A DNA stretch of 64,000 nt, taken from NCBI RefSeq assembly GCF_963422335.1, contig NZ_OY729424.1, positions 5,828,001 through 5,892,000 of the forward strand, given 5' to 3'. A program made the position numbers and the translations under genes. The stretch's first letter is position 1, and every line of letters starts with the position of its first letter. Below the pieces are notes generated by a model. It did not search any database, was not told the origin of the DNA, and saw only the letters and a program-made list of their open reading frames with translations. The stretch is from an uncultured Roseateles sp. Lineage in GTDB: Bacteria > Pseudomonadota > Gammaproteobacteria > Burkholderiales > Burkholderiaceae_C. Below are positions 8,957 to 16,872 of the stretch, piece by piece.

Positions 8957-9237
8957 GGGAGACAAGTACCGGCCTGACTGTTTACGCCCGCCTCTCGGCG
9001 CCGTGCCCCGGGGGGCGGGGGCCGAGCGGTGCGTCTGTGGCTTTCGAAGTGGCGCGATTCTAGCCGAGCGCCCCGGCAGATATGACCGTGTTTCGGGTCC
9101 TTGACGGCGATTTGGCCGGGCCGGGGCCCTCTACAATTTCCGCAACGACGCGCGCCCGGCCATGACGGCGGCCGGCGCGAGGGCCGGCAGGCCGTCCGCC
9201 TGCCTCACATCGATGGCTACAACCTGGGTACAAGTCC
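8957..9237. promoter_or_regulatory. Divergent intergenic region between export gene and rmlB
   Basis: This 281-base gap must hold promoters for both directions. On the minus strand a TAGAAT (9057-9062) is a possible -10 box for the export operon, and on the plus strand a TACAAT (9132-9137) is a possible -10 box for rmlBDAC. Neither has a convincing -35 at 16-18 bases. No open reading frame in it looks real. A G-run-rich stretch lies near 9008-9022. Confidence 0.35.
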
Positions 9238-10284
9238 ATGGCGATACTGGTGACCGGCGGCGCTGGCTTCATTGGCAGCAACTTCGTGCTCGACTGGCTG
9301 GATGGCAGCGACGAGACGGTGATCAACCTCGACGCGCTGACCTATGCCGGCAATCTGCAGAATCTGAGCCCGCTGCAGGGCGACGCCCGCCATGTGTTCG
9401 TGCAAGGCGAGATTGGCGACCGCGCGCTGGTCAGCGAGTTGCTGTCCCGGCACCAACCCCGCGCCCTGCTGCACTTTGCCGCCGAAAGCCATGTGGACCG
9501 CAGCATCTCGGGGCCTGGCGCCTTTCTGCGCACCAATATCGAAGGCACGTTCAGCCTGCTGGAGGCGGCGCGCGAATATTGGGGCCGTTTGCAGGCCGAG
9601 GCCAAGCGCGACTTCCGCTTCCTGCATGTCTCCACCGACGAGGTCTATGGCTCGCTGCAGCCCGAGGATCCGGCCTTTGCCGAAACCCATGCCTACGCGC
9701 CCAACAGTCCCTACTCGGCCAGCAAGGCCGCCAGCGATCATCTGGTGCGAGCCTGGCACCACACCTATGGCCTGCCAACGCTGACCACCAACTGCTCCAA
9801 CAACTATGGCCCGCTGCAGTTCCCAGAGAAGCTGATTCCGGTGCTGATCACCAACGCGCTGGCGGGCAAGCCATTGCCGATCTACGGCGACGGCCTGAAT
9901 GTGCGCGACTGGCTCTATGTGGGCGACCATTGCAGCGCCATACGCAGGGTGCTGGACACGGGCCGGCTGGGCGAGACCTACAACATCGGCGGCAACAGCG
10001 AGAAGACCAATCTGGAGATCGTCAAGACCGTGTGCGCCGTGCTGGACGAGTTGCGGCCCAGCGCCCAAGGCCCCTACCACCGCTTGATCAGCTTCGTCAC
10101 CGACAGGCCCGGCCATGACCGCCGCTATGCCATCGACGCGCGCAAGATAGCGCGCGAGCTCGGCTGGCAGCCCGGCAGCAGCTTCGAGGATGGCATGCGC
10201 CGCACCGTGGCCTGGTATCTGGACCACCAGCCCTGGCTGGCGGCCATCCGCGACGGCAGCTACCGACAGACCGGCGGGGCCTGA
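9238..10284 (+). CDS. rmlB: dTDP-glucose 4,6-dehydratase
   Basis: Second step of dTDP-L-rhamnose synthesis: dTDP-glucose to dTDP-4-keto-6-deoxyglucose. The 348-residue product has the NAD-binding GGAGFIG (7-13), the HFAAESHVDRS motif, STDEVYG with the catalytic Thr/Asp/Glu, and YSASKAASDH with the catalytic Tyr and Lys, all typical of RmlB rather than other SDR epimerases. It is the first gene of a tight rmlB-D-A-C operon. Its product could also feed dTDP-amino-sugar synthesis by the DegT enzymes further on. Confidence 0.96.
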   Translation: MAILVTGGAGFIGSNFVLDWLDGSDETVINLDALTYAGNLQNLSPLQGDARHVFVQGEIGDRALVSELLSRHQPRALLHFAAESHVDRSISGPGAFLRTNIEGTFSLLEAAREYWGRLQAEAKRDFRFLHVSTDEVYGSLQPEDPAFAETHAYAPNSPYSASKAASDHLVRAWHHTYGLPTLTTNCSNNYGPLQFPEKLIPVLITNALAGKPLPIYGDGLNVRDWLYVGDHCSAIRRVLDTGRLGETYNIGGNSEKTNLEIVKTVCAVLDELRPSAQGPYHRLISFVTDRPGHDRRYAIDARKIARELGWQPGSSFEDGMRRTVAWYLDHQPWLAAIRDGSYRQTGGA

Positions 10285-10289
10285 GCGCG

Positions 10290-11204
10290 ATGCGCAAGAT
10301 TCTGCTGCTGGGCAAGGATGGCCAGGTCGGCTACGAGTTGCAGCGCTCGCTGGCGCTGCTGGGCGAGCTGACTGCGTTGGGGCGACAGGCCGAAAGCGGA
10401 TCGATCGCCGACCTGAGTCAACCCGACGCGCTGCTGGCACTCGTTCGCGAGGTGCGCCCTGATGTGATCGTCAATGCCGCCGCCTACACCGCGGTGGACA
10501 AGGCCGAGAGCGACGAGGCCATGGCCACCCAGGTCAATGCCACCACCCCCGGCCTGCTGGCCGAGGAAGCAGCCCGGCTGGGCGCCTGGCTGGTTCACTA
10601 CAGCACCGACTATGTGTTCGACGGCTCCGGCGAGCAGGCCCGCGACGAACAGGCCGCCACCGCCCCGCTCAGCGTTTACGGCCGCAGCAAACTGGCCGGC
10701 GAAGAGCGGATACGGGCCAGCGGCTGCCAGCACCTGATCTTCCGCACCAGCTGGGTGCACTCGGGCCATGGCGGCAACTTCGTGCGCTCCATCCTCAAGC
10801 TTGCCGCGCAGCGAGAGCAGCTGAATGTGGTGGCCGACCAGATCGGCAGCCCGACCAGCGCCGAGCTGCTGGCCGACATCACGGCCCATGCCTTGCGCCA
10901 GACGCTTCAGCAGCCACTGCAGCAGATGCAGTTGGCCGGTCTGTACCACCTCAGTGCCGCCGGCCACACCAGTTGGCAGGGCTTCGCCAGCTTCATCGTC
11001 GAGCAGGCGCTGGCCAGGGGCCAGGACTTGCGGCTGCGACCCGAGGCGATCGCCGCGATACCGAGCAGCGGCTATCCGACACCGGCCCGGCGGCCGCTCA
11101 ATTCCCGCCTCGACTGCAGTAAGCTCATGCACAACTTCGATCTGAAGCTGCCACCCTGGCAGCAGGGCGCGTTGCGCACGCTGCAGCAATTGCTCGGCAC
11201 CTGA
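10290..11204 (+). CDS. rmlD: dTDP-4-dehydrorhamnose reductase
   Basis: Last step of dTDP-L-rhamnose synthesis, NADPH-dependent reduction of the 4-keto group. The 304-residue product starts with LLLGKDGQVGYEL (Rossmann GxxGxxG), then has NAAAYTAVDKAESD, a signature of RmlD, STDYVFDG and YGRSKLAGE with the catalytic Tyr-x-x-x-Lys, and FRTSWVHSGHG. It lies five bases after rmlB and 29 bases before rmlA. Confidence 0.95.
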   Translation: MRKILLLGKDGQVGYELQRSLALLGELTALGRQAESGSIADLSQPDALLALVREVRPDVIVNAAAYTAVDKAESDEAMATQVNATTPGLLAEEAARLGAWLVHYSTDYVFDGSGEQARDEQAATAPLSVYGRSKLAGEERIRASGCQHLIFRTSWVHSGHGGNFVRSILKLAAQREQLNVVADQIGSPTSAELLADITAHALRQTLQQPLQQMQLAGLYHLSAAGHTSWQGFASFIVEQALARGQDLRLRPEAIAAIPSSGYPTPARRPLNSRLDCSKLMHNFDLKLPPWQQGALRTLQQLLGT

Positions 11205-11233
11205 ATCAAGCATCTGCAACAAGGGGAGTCCCC

Positions 11234-12115
11234 ATGCAACGCAAAGGCATCATCCTGGCCGGAGGCGCTGGCAGCCGCCTGCACCCGGCCACCCTGGCCG
11301 TCAGCAAGCAGTTGCTGCCGGTCTACGACAAACCCATGGTCTATTACCCGCTCAGCACACTCATGCTGGCCGGCGTGCGGGACATCCTGCTGATCTCCAC
11401 CCCCACCGACCTGCCCCGCTTCCAGGAGCTGCTGGGTGACGGCAGCCGCTGGGGCATCAACCTCAGCTACTGCGTGCAACCGAGCCCCGACGGCCTGGCC
11501 CAGGCCTTCATACTCGGCCGCAATTTCATCGGCAACCACCACAGCGTGCTGGTGCTGGGCGACAACATCTTCTACGGCGGCAACCTGACCTCGCTGCTCG
11601 ACAAGGCCCATCAACGTCTCACCGGTGCCAGCGTGTTTGCCTATCACGTGAACGACCCCGAGCGCTATGGCGTGGTGTCCTTCGACGCCGAGCGCCGCGC
11701 GCTGTCGATCGAAGAAAAGCCCAGCCAGCCCAAGAGCAATTACGCGGTCACGGGCCTGTACTTCTATGACCAGCAGGTCTGCGATGTGGCGGCGAACCTG
11801 AAGCCCTCGCCCCGGGGCGAGCTGGAAATCACCGACGTCAATGCCTGGTATCTGAAGCAGCAGCAGCTCCACGTCGAACTGATGGGCCGCGGCTACGCCT
11901 GGCTGGACACCGGCACCCATGACAGCCTGTTGGAAGCCGGCCAGTTCATCGGCACCCTGGAGAAGCGCCAGGGCCTCAAGGTCGCCTGTCTGGAAGAGAT
12001 CGCCTTCCGCGCCGGCTGGATCGACGCCGCCCAGGTCGAGCGCCTGGCCAAACCTATGCTGAAGAACGGCTACGGCCAGTACCTGATGCGATTGATCACT
12101 GACCCACTGGCCTGA
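11234..12115 (+). CDS. rmlA: Glucose-1-phosphate thymidylyltransferase
   Basis: First step of dTDP-rhamnose synthesis, joining dTTP and glucose-1-phosphate. The 293-residue protein opens with KGIILAGGAGSRLHPAT, the nucleotidyltransferase signature, followed by SKQLLPVYDKPMVYYPLS, GDNIFYG, EEKPSQPKSNYAVTGLYFYD and GYAWLDTGTHDSLLEA, all diagnostic for RmlA. A GGGGAG sequence just upstream is a good ribosome binding site. It ends one base before rmlC begins. Confidence 0.96.
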   Translation: MQRKGIILAGGAGSRLHPATLAVSKQLLPVYDKPMVYYPLSTLMLAGVRDILLISTPTDLPRFQELLGDGSRWGINLSYCVQPSPDGLAQAFILGRNFIGNHHSVLVLGDNIFYGGNLTSLLDKAHQRLTGASVFAYHVNDPERYGVVSFDAERRALSIEEKPSQPKSNYAVTGLYFYDQQVCDVAANLKPSPRGELEITDVNAWYLKQQQLHVELMGRGYAWLDTGTHDSLLEAGQFIGTLEKRQGLKVACLEEIAFRAGWIDAAQVERLAKPMLKNGYGQYLMRLITDPLA

Positions 12116-12116
12116 C

Positions 12117-12674
12117 ATGGACTACACCCCCACCTCAATCCCCGGCCTGCTGATACTGCAGCCCAAGGTCTTCGGCGATGAGCGCGGCTTCTTCTTCGAA
12201 AGCTACAGCCGGCGCAGTTTTCTGGAAGGAACGGGGCTGGACCTGGACTTCGTCCAGCACAACCACTCGCGCTCCAGCAAGGGCGTGCTGCGCGGCCTGC
12301 ACTACCAGCTGCCGCCCCATGCCCAGGGCAAGCTGGTGCGTGTGGCCAGCGGCGCCATCTGGGACGTGGCCGTCGACGTGCGCCCCGGCAGCCCGACCTT
12401 CGGGCGCTGGGAGGGCGTGGAAATCAGCGCACAGAACCAGAAGCAGCTCTGGATACCGGCCGGCTTTGCCCATGGTTTTCTGGTGCTCAGCGACATCGCC
12501 GAGGTGCTGTACATGACCACCTCGGCGTACGCGCCGCAGTCGGAAGCCTCGGTACGCTGGGACGATCCCGCGCTGGCCATCGCCTGGCCGGACGTCGGTG
12601 TGGCGCCGCTGCTGTCGCCCAAGGATCTGCAGGCGCCCCTGCTCAAGGATGCCAAGCCGTTCGAAGCGGCCTAG
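12117..12674 (+). CDS. rmlC: dTDP-4-dehydrorhamnose 3,5-epimerase
   Basis: Epimerises C3 and C5 of dTDP-4-keto-6-deoxyglucose. The 185-residue cupin has DERGFFFESY, the catalytic HNHSRSSKGVLRGLHYQ segment (His and Lys of the active site), GAIWDVAVDVRPGSPTFG and IPAGFAHGF, as in all RmlC. It completes the rml operon and is convergent with the following SDR gene, with only 12 bases between them. Confidence 0.96.
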   Translation: MDYTPTSIPGLLILQPKVFGDERGFFFESYSRRSFLEGTGLDLDFVQHNHSRSSKGVLRGLHYQLPPHAQGKLVRVASGAIWDVAVDVRPGSPTFGRWEGVEISAQNQKQLWIPAGFAHGFLVLSDIAEVLYMTTSAYAPQSEASVRWDDPALAIAWPDVGVAPLLSPKDLQAPLLKDAKPFEAA

Positions 12675-12686
12675 ATCGCCGCTGCA

Positions 12687-13556
12687 TCAACCGAATTCGT
12701 GCATGCGCTGCACCAGCGCATCCCAGCTCGGCGGCAGATAGCCGGTGGCCTCGCGGAACCGGCTGGAGTCCAGCGAGCGATCAATCACCAGATTGCTGTC
12801 CGACACAATCAGGTTGCTGCGGCCATAGACCCTGGCCACCAGTTGCAGCAGGTCATGCTTGCTGATCGGATCCACCGACAGGTGGTAAATCCCCTGGAGC
12901 TCGGGCTTGGGCAGCACGAACTCCTGAATCACCCGGGCCAGCTCAACCGTCGGCAGGCCCGAGAACACGGCCTTTGCAAAACCGCGCACATGGCCCGGCT
13001 GCGCCAGGAACCAATCGACAAGGCCCTGTGCCGTGCCGCGCTTGTGGCCGATGATGGAGGTACGCAAGGTGACGGTATTGGGCCTGTCCACCTCACCCAG
13101 CAACTTGCTGCGGCTGTACAGATCGCAGGCGTCCGGCACATCGTCCTCGACATAAGCGCCCTTGCGCCCCGAAAAAACACAGTCGGTGCTGATGTGTACC
13201 AGGCGCGCAGCACTGATTTCACACAGGCGGGCCAAGCGGTGAGGCAGCAGCGAATTGACCGGAATGGCAATCAGCGGATCGTCGGCCGAGGTCTGCTGCT
13301 TGACCACGCCGATGCAATTGATCACCAGGTCCGGATCCACGTCCGAGAACAGCCGAGACAGACAATCCGGGCTTTCGGCCTCGATGCCAGGAATGAGACG
13401 CACCGACAGGCCGTCGAACAAGCCCGCCGTCGTGGCCAGGCTGCGCACCGTGCCCACAACCTCGAATTCGGGCTGCGCACTGAACCACCGGGTCACGGCG
13501 TTGCCCAGCAAGCCGTTTGCGCCCAGGACCAGCAGCCTCGTTTGTTTAAATGTCAT
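12687..13556 (-). CDS. RmlD-like SDR family sugar-nucleotide reductase
   Basis: An extended-SDR/RmlD-superfamily reductase of unknown substrate. The 289-residue protein has a Rossmann motif LVLGANGLLGNAV (residues 8-20), DLVINCIGVVKQ, the catalytic STDCVFSGRKG and YSRSKLLGEV (Tyr-x-x-x-Lys), and LRTSIIG in the positions seen in RmlD, but is only distantly similar to the rmlD of this window. It is divergent from the main operon and follows the hexapeptide gene in the same direction, with an 82-base gap. The reaction is probably reduction of a 4-keto-6-deoxy sugar nucleotide; the stereochemistry cannot be read from sequence. Confidence 0.8.
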   Translation of the reverse strand: MTFKQTRLLVLGANGLLGNAVTRWFSAQPEFEVVGTVRSLATTAGLFDGLSVRLIPGIEAESPDCLSRLFSDVDPDLVINCIGVVKQQTSADDPLIAIPVNSLLPHRLARLCEISAARLVHISTDCVFSGRKGAYVEDDVPDACDLYSRSKLLGEVDRPNTVTLRTSIIGHKRGTAQGLVDWFLAQPGHVRGFAKAVFSGLPTVELARVIQEFVLPKPELQGIYHLSVDPISKHDLLQLVARVYGRSNLIVSDSNLVIDRSLDSSRFREATGYLPPSWDALVQRMHEFG

Positions 13557-13638
13557 CTTGATTCATTGATCAGCCGAAACGCCCAAGGCCCGCAACGAGC
13601 GCCAAGGATAGGTCGGAAATATAAGGCCAGCGGCAAAC

Positions 13639-14508
13639 TCAACCCAGGGCAAAGAATCTGGCCTTGTTGCCGGCCAAGTATTTCAGGACGCGGTACTCCA
13701 GCTCCGAAAGCTGCTTGTTGTAGGTCTTGCTCTGCACACAACACACCGTCCAGTCCGTGTGGGCCGCGCGCAGGGCAAGGGCATCCTCGGCCCGCTTGGC
13801 AAATGCCACACCCGGGAGCGCGGCGTCAACGGACGTCACGAGATACTGATCGCCGCCCAAGGCCTGCAGGTTCAGCTGCAATTCGGCGCCCAGTTGCTCC
13901 AGCCAGCCGCTCAACATCTGCCACTTCCGGTCCAGGCTGACGGGCTCGTAAAAGCTGAGTCCGAGCTTGGGAGCGGCAGGAAGGCCAGCCAGCACCGACA
14001 GCGGTTCGCAGGAACGCGTGACATTGGCGCCACTGAGAATCACCGACCGTCGCCCCAGCCGGACTCCGGGCGCCACCGCGTTGCCGCCCACCAGCCACAC
14101 CTCAGGCTCGATATGCACCGGGTCCATGCCATACAGGGTGCAACCCTCGATCTGCTCACCGGTTGCCACGTGGGACCAGATCTGGGTGTTCATGCCGGCA
14201 CGCACGCCGAACTCTATCGTCAGGCCGCCGGTGCCATCCAGCACCGCATTCTGGCCAAACCAGCAGTGCGGCCCGATGTCAACAGCCTCTTCGGCCAGCA
14301 CCAAGCCTCGGTCATGCAGGCTGCACCAGTCGCCGAGGGTGACATCCCCCCCGTTGCAGACGAACTTCACGCCCGGCCCCAGCACGCAGTAGTCACCAAT
14401 GCTTACCCGCCCAGGTTTGCTGAAGATGAATTGCACGTCGGCGCTCACGCTGGTGCGGTGCCCCAGGGTCACTTCCCCCTGTCCATGCTGTTCAAAGCGC
14501 TTGCTCAT
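13639..14508 (-). CDS. Left-handed beta-helix (hexapeptide) acyltransferase-like protein
   Basis: The N-terminal half (about residues 10-175) is a hexapeptide-repeat beta-helix: VSIGDYCVLGPGVKF, VTLGDWCSLHD, VDIGPHCWFG, LTIEFGVRAG, VHIEPEVWLVG, VRLGRRSVILSG. It resembles the WcaF/Lac-type acetyltransferases. After residue 180 comes a C-terminal alpha/beta region of about 105 residues that is not part of standard acetyltransferases and has no motif I recognise. An acetyl or other acyl transfer to a sugar is likely but inferred. The gene is divergent from the DegT pair, with a 105-base gap holding a possible -10 box (TAGAAT, about 14535-14540) for the plus strand. Confidence 0.72.
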   Translation of the reverse strand: MSKRFEQHGQGEVTLGHRTSVSADVQFIFSKPGRVSIGDYCVLGPGVKFVCNGGDVTLGDWCSLHDRGLVLAEEAVDIGPHCWFGQNAVLDGTGGLTIEFGVRAGMNTQIWSHVATGEQIEGCTLYGMDPVHIEPEVWLVGGNAVAPGVRLGRRSVILSGANVTRSCEPLSVLAGLPAAPKLGLSFYEPVSLDRKWQMLSGWLEQLGAELQLNLQALGGDQYLVTSVDAALPGVAFAKRAEDALALRAAHTDWTVCCVQSKTYNKQLSELEYRVLKYLAGNKARFFALG

Positions 14509-14613
14509 CGTTTCCCGGGCCGGCGGGCCTTACTCGTTAGAATCGGCACTCCCAAAAAGCGCCCATCGCCAGCAGCTGAAACGCTGCGCGGCTCAAGCCA
14601 TCCATTCTGCGTC

Positions 14614-15714
14614 ATGAATCCAACTCCGCTTGTTCCCCTCGTCAAGGTAGGCATGCCGCCCAAAGAGATATTGATGCCGGAACTGGAGCAGGTGCTGTAC
14701 AGCGGCATGGTGGCGGAGGGGGAGTATGTGTACCGCTTCGAACGGGAGTTCGCGGCCAAGTTCGACCTGCCCCAGGCGCTGGCCATGAGCAGCGGCACCG
14801 CCGCCCTGCATGCGGCGCTCAGCCTGGCCGGCGTGGGCGCCGGTGACGAAGTGATCAGCACGCCGATGACGGCCGAGCCCACCAATGTGGTGATCCTGCA
14901 GCTCGGCGCCAGGCCCGTGTTTGCCGATGTGGACCCGACTTCGGGCAATATCGATCCGGCCTCGGTTGCGGCGCTGATCACGCCCAAGACCAAGGCCATT
15001 CTGGTCGTTCACTACGCCGGGTTTCCTGTGCGCCTGGCCGAGATCCAGGCGATTGCGCGGCGCCACCGCTTGCCGGTGATCGAAGATTGCGCCCATGCGC
15101 TGGGTGCGCGCTATGCCGGCCATGGCGTTGGCCGCACCAGCGACTTCAGCCTGTTCTCGTTCCAGGCCATCAAGCACATGACCACCATAGACGGCGGCGC
15201 GCTCTATCTAGCCGATGCCTCGCGCATCCCCGAAGCCAAGCGCTTCCGCTGGTTTGGCATGGACAAGGGTGTGCCGCGCACCGAGGTCGACATCAAGACC
15301 GTGGGTTACAAGTACAACATGCACAACGTGGCCGGCGCCATCGGCCTGGCCCAGCTGACGGTGATAGACGCGCTGATAGCCAAGCATGTCGCCAATGGCC
15401 AGTTCTTCGACCAGGCCCTGCCACAGATACCGGGGCTGTCCGTCACCCGTTTCGATGCCGAGGCCACACCGTCCTACTGGCTGTATACGGTGCTGTCGGA
15501 AGATTCGGCCGACGTTGAAAAGCGCCTGGCATCGGCAGGCGTTGCGGCAGGCAAGTTGCATCGCCCGAATCATTACCACTCGATCTTCGAGCCGATGCGC
15601 CGCCCCCTGCCGGGCCTGGACAGCTACTACCGCCGCATGACCCACATTCCCTGCGGCTGGTGGGTCGATGCCGAAACACGCGAGCGCATCGTTGATGCCC
15701 TTCGCAAGGGTTGA
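14614..15714 (+). CDS. DegT/DnrJ/EryC1/StrS-family sugar aminotransferase
   Basis: PLP enzyme that transaminates a keto-sugar nucleotide. The 366-residue protein has SSGTAALHAALSLAGVGAGDEV near residue 55, EDCAHALGARY and the Schiff-base segment FSFQAIKHMTTIDGG, in which Lys187 is the catalytic lysine. The ATG used (MNPTPLVPLVKVG) matches the family N-terminus; the open frame upstream is antisense to the hexapeptide gene. It is followed six bases later by a divergent paralogue sharing the KLH and PCGWW motifs near the C-terminus. The substrate is unknown; dTDP-4-keto-6-deoxyglucose from RmlB or a 3-keto isomer are candidates. Confidence 0.88.
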   Translation: MNPTPLVPLVKVGMPPKEILMPELEQVLYSGMVAEGEYVYRFEREFAAKFDLPQALAMSSGTAALHAALSLAGVGAGDEVISTPMTAEPTNVVILQLGARPVFADVDPTSGNIDPASVAALITPKTKAILVVHYAGFPVRLAEIQAIARRHRLPVIEDCAHALGARYAGHGVGRTSDFSLFSFQAIKHMTTIDGGALYLADASRIPEAKRFRWFGMDKGVPRTEVDIKTVGYKYNMHNVAGAIGLAQLTVIDALIAKHVANGQFFDQALPQIPGLSVTRFDAEATPSYWLYTVLSEDSADVEKRLASAGVAAGKLHRPNHYHSIFEPMRRPLPGLDSYYRRMTHIPCGWWVDAETRERIVDALRKG

Positions 15715-15720
15715 GCCGTG

Positions 15721-16872
15721 ATGACTACGACGCGCACCATCCCGCTCTTTGGCATCTTCCGCAGCGCCGAAATGGAAGCCGCGGTAATTGACGTCATACG
15801 CTCCGGGCAGATTGCCTCGGGCTGCCATGTCGAGGCGTTTCGCCGCGGCTTCGGCGAGCTGGTCGGCAACCCGAATGTGGTGACCACCAACGACATGTCC
15901 AGCGCCATCCAGATCGCGCTGCACGTCAGCGGCATCGGTCGCGGCGACGAGGTGCTCACCGCCGCCTACTCCTGCATGTCGAGCAATGCGCCGATAGCGA
16001 CCTCGGGCGCACAAGCGGCCTGGGTCGATGTCGATCCCGCGACGGGCACCATGGACCCCAGGGACTTCGAGCGCGCGATCACGCCCCGAACCAAGGCCGC
16101 CCTGCTGTATCACCTTGCCGGCTACCCGGGCGCGGTGAAAGAAATTGCCGAGATTTGCCGGCAACGCGGCATCGTGCTGATTGAAGACTGCGATAACGCC
16201 CTGCTCGCCACGGTCGACGGTGTCCAGGTGGGCAGCTTTGGCGACTTCGCCATTCACTCCTTCTACCCGAACCGCCAGATCAATGCGACCGAGGGCGGCG
16301 CCCTGGTCTGCAAGAACCCCGAACATGCGGCGCGCGCGATCCGTCTGCGCCGCTACGGCATCGACCTGACCCGCTTCCGTGATGCCCTGGGCGAGATCGA
16401 CCCGAACTGCGACATCGCCGAGATCGGCTGGGCGGCCACGCTGAACAATCTTTGTTCGGCCGCTGGGGCCAGCCAGTTGGAATCGGTGGCCGCCCGCGTG
16501 GCGCGCACGCGCGACGTGGCGAGGGTCTTGAGCGCACGCCTTGGCGAGTTGCCTCAGCTGGCCCTGATACAGCCGATCCCGACGGCCACGCCCTCGTATT
16601 GGGCGCTGCTGACGCGGGTGGACAAACGGGATCAGGTCATGGCGGCGCTGAAGGCCAGGGGCGTGCAATGCTCCAAGCTGCACCATCGCACGGACACCTA
16701 CAGCGGCTTCGGTGCCCCGACGCGCGACCTGCCCGGAACCAGTGCCTTTCTGTCCAGCGTGCTGGCACTGCCCTGTGGCTGGTGGTTGAACGACGATGAT
16801 GTCGATTACCTCGTGGTCACACTGAAGGCTGTTCTGGAAGAAGTGGGTTGCGACGTGTTTGCGCGCCACTGA
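15721..16872 (+). CDS. DegT-family PLP protein with Arg in place of the catalytic Lys
   Basis: A 383-residue paralogue of the preceding aminotransferase. It keeps the fold markers (GRGDEVLTAAYSC, EDCDNALLATVDG, DIAEIGWAATLNN, KLHHR, LPCGWWL), but the Schiff-base segment reads FYPNRQINATEGG. The position of the catalytic lysine is Arg185 (codon CGC), so a normal internal aldimine cannot form. ColD, a PLP-dependent sugar dehydratase of this superfamily, has His here, so loss of Lys need not mean loss of function; it could also be a non-catalytic partner of the preceding gene. The ATG was chosen over a GTG one codon earlier. Its stop overlaps the wzx start. Confidence 0.83.
   Translation: MTTTRTIPLFGIFRSAEMEAAVIDVIRSGQIASGCHVEAFRRGFGELVGNPNVVTTNDMSSAIQIALHVSGIGRGDEVLTAAYSCMSSNAPIATSGAQAAWVDVDPATGTMDPRDFERAITPRTKAALLYHLAGYPGAVKEIAEICRQRGIVLIEDCDNALLATVDGVQVGSFGDFAIHSFYPNRQINATEGGALVCKNPEHAARAIRLRRYGIDLTRFRDALGEIDPNCDIAEIGWAATLNNLCSAAGASQLESVAARVARTRDVARVLSARLGELPQLALIQPIPTATPSYWALLTRVDKRDQVMAALKARGVQCSKLHHRTDTYSGFGAPTRDLPGTSAFLSSVLALPCGWWLNDDDVDYLVVTLKAVLEEVGCDVFARH

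Noticed and set aside
15208..16869. A 553-codon minus-strand open frame opposite the DegT pair
   Set aside because: Mirror of conserved plus-strand genes; composition is His/Gln/Arg/Ala-rich, with no recognisable motif or ribosome site.
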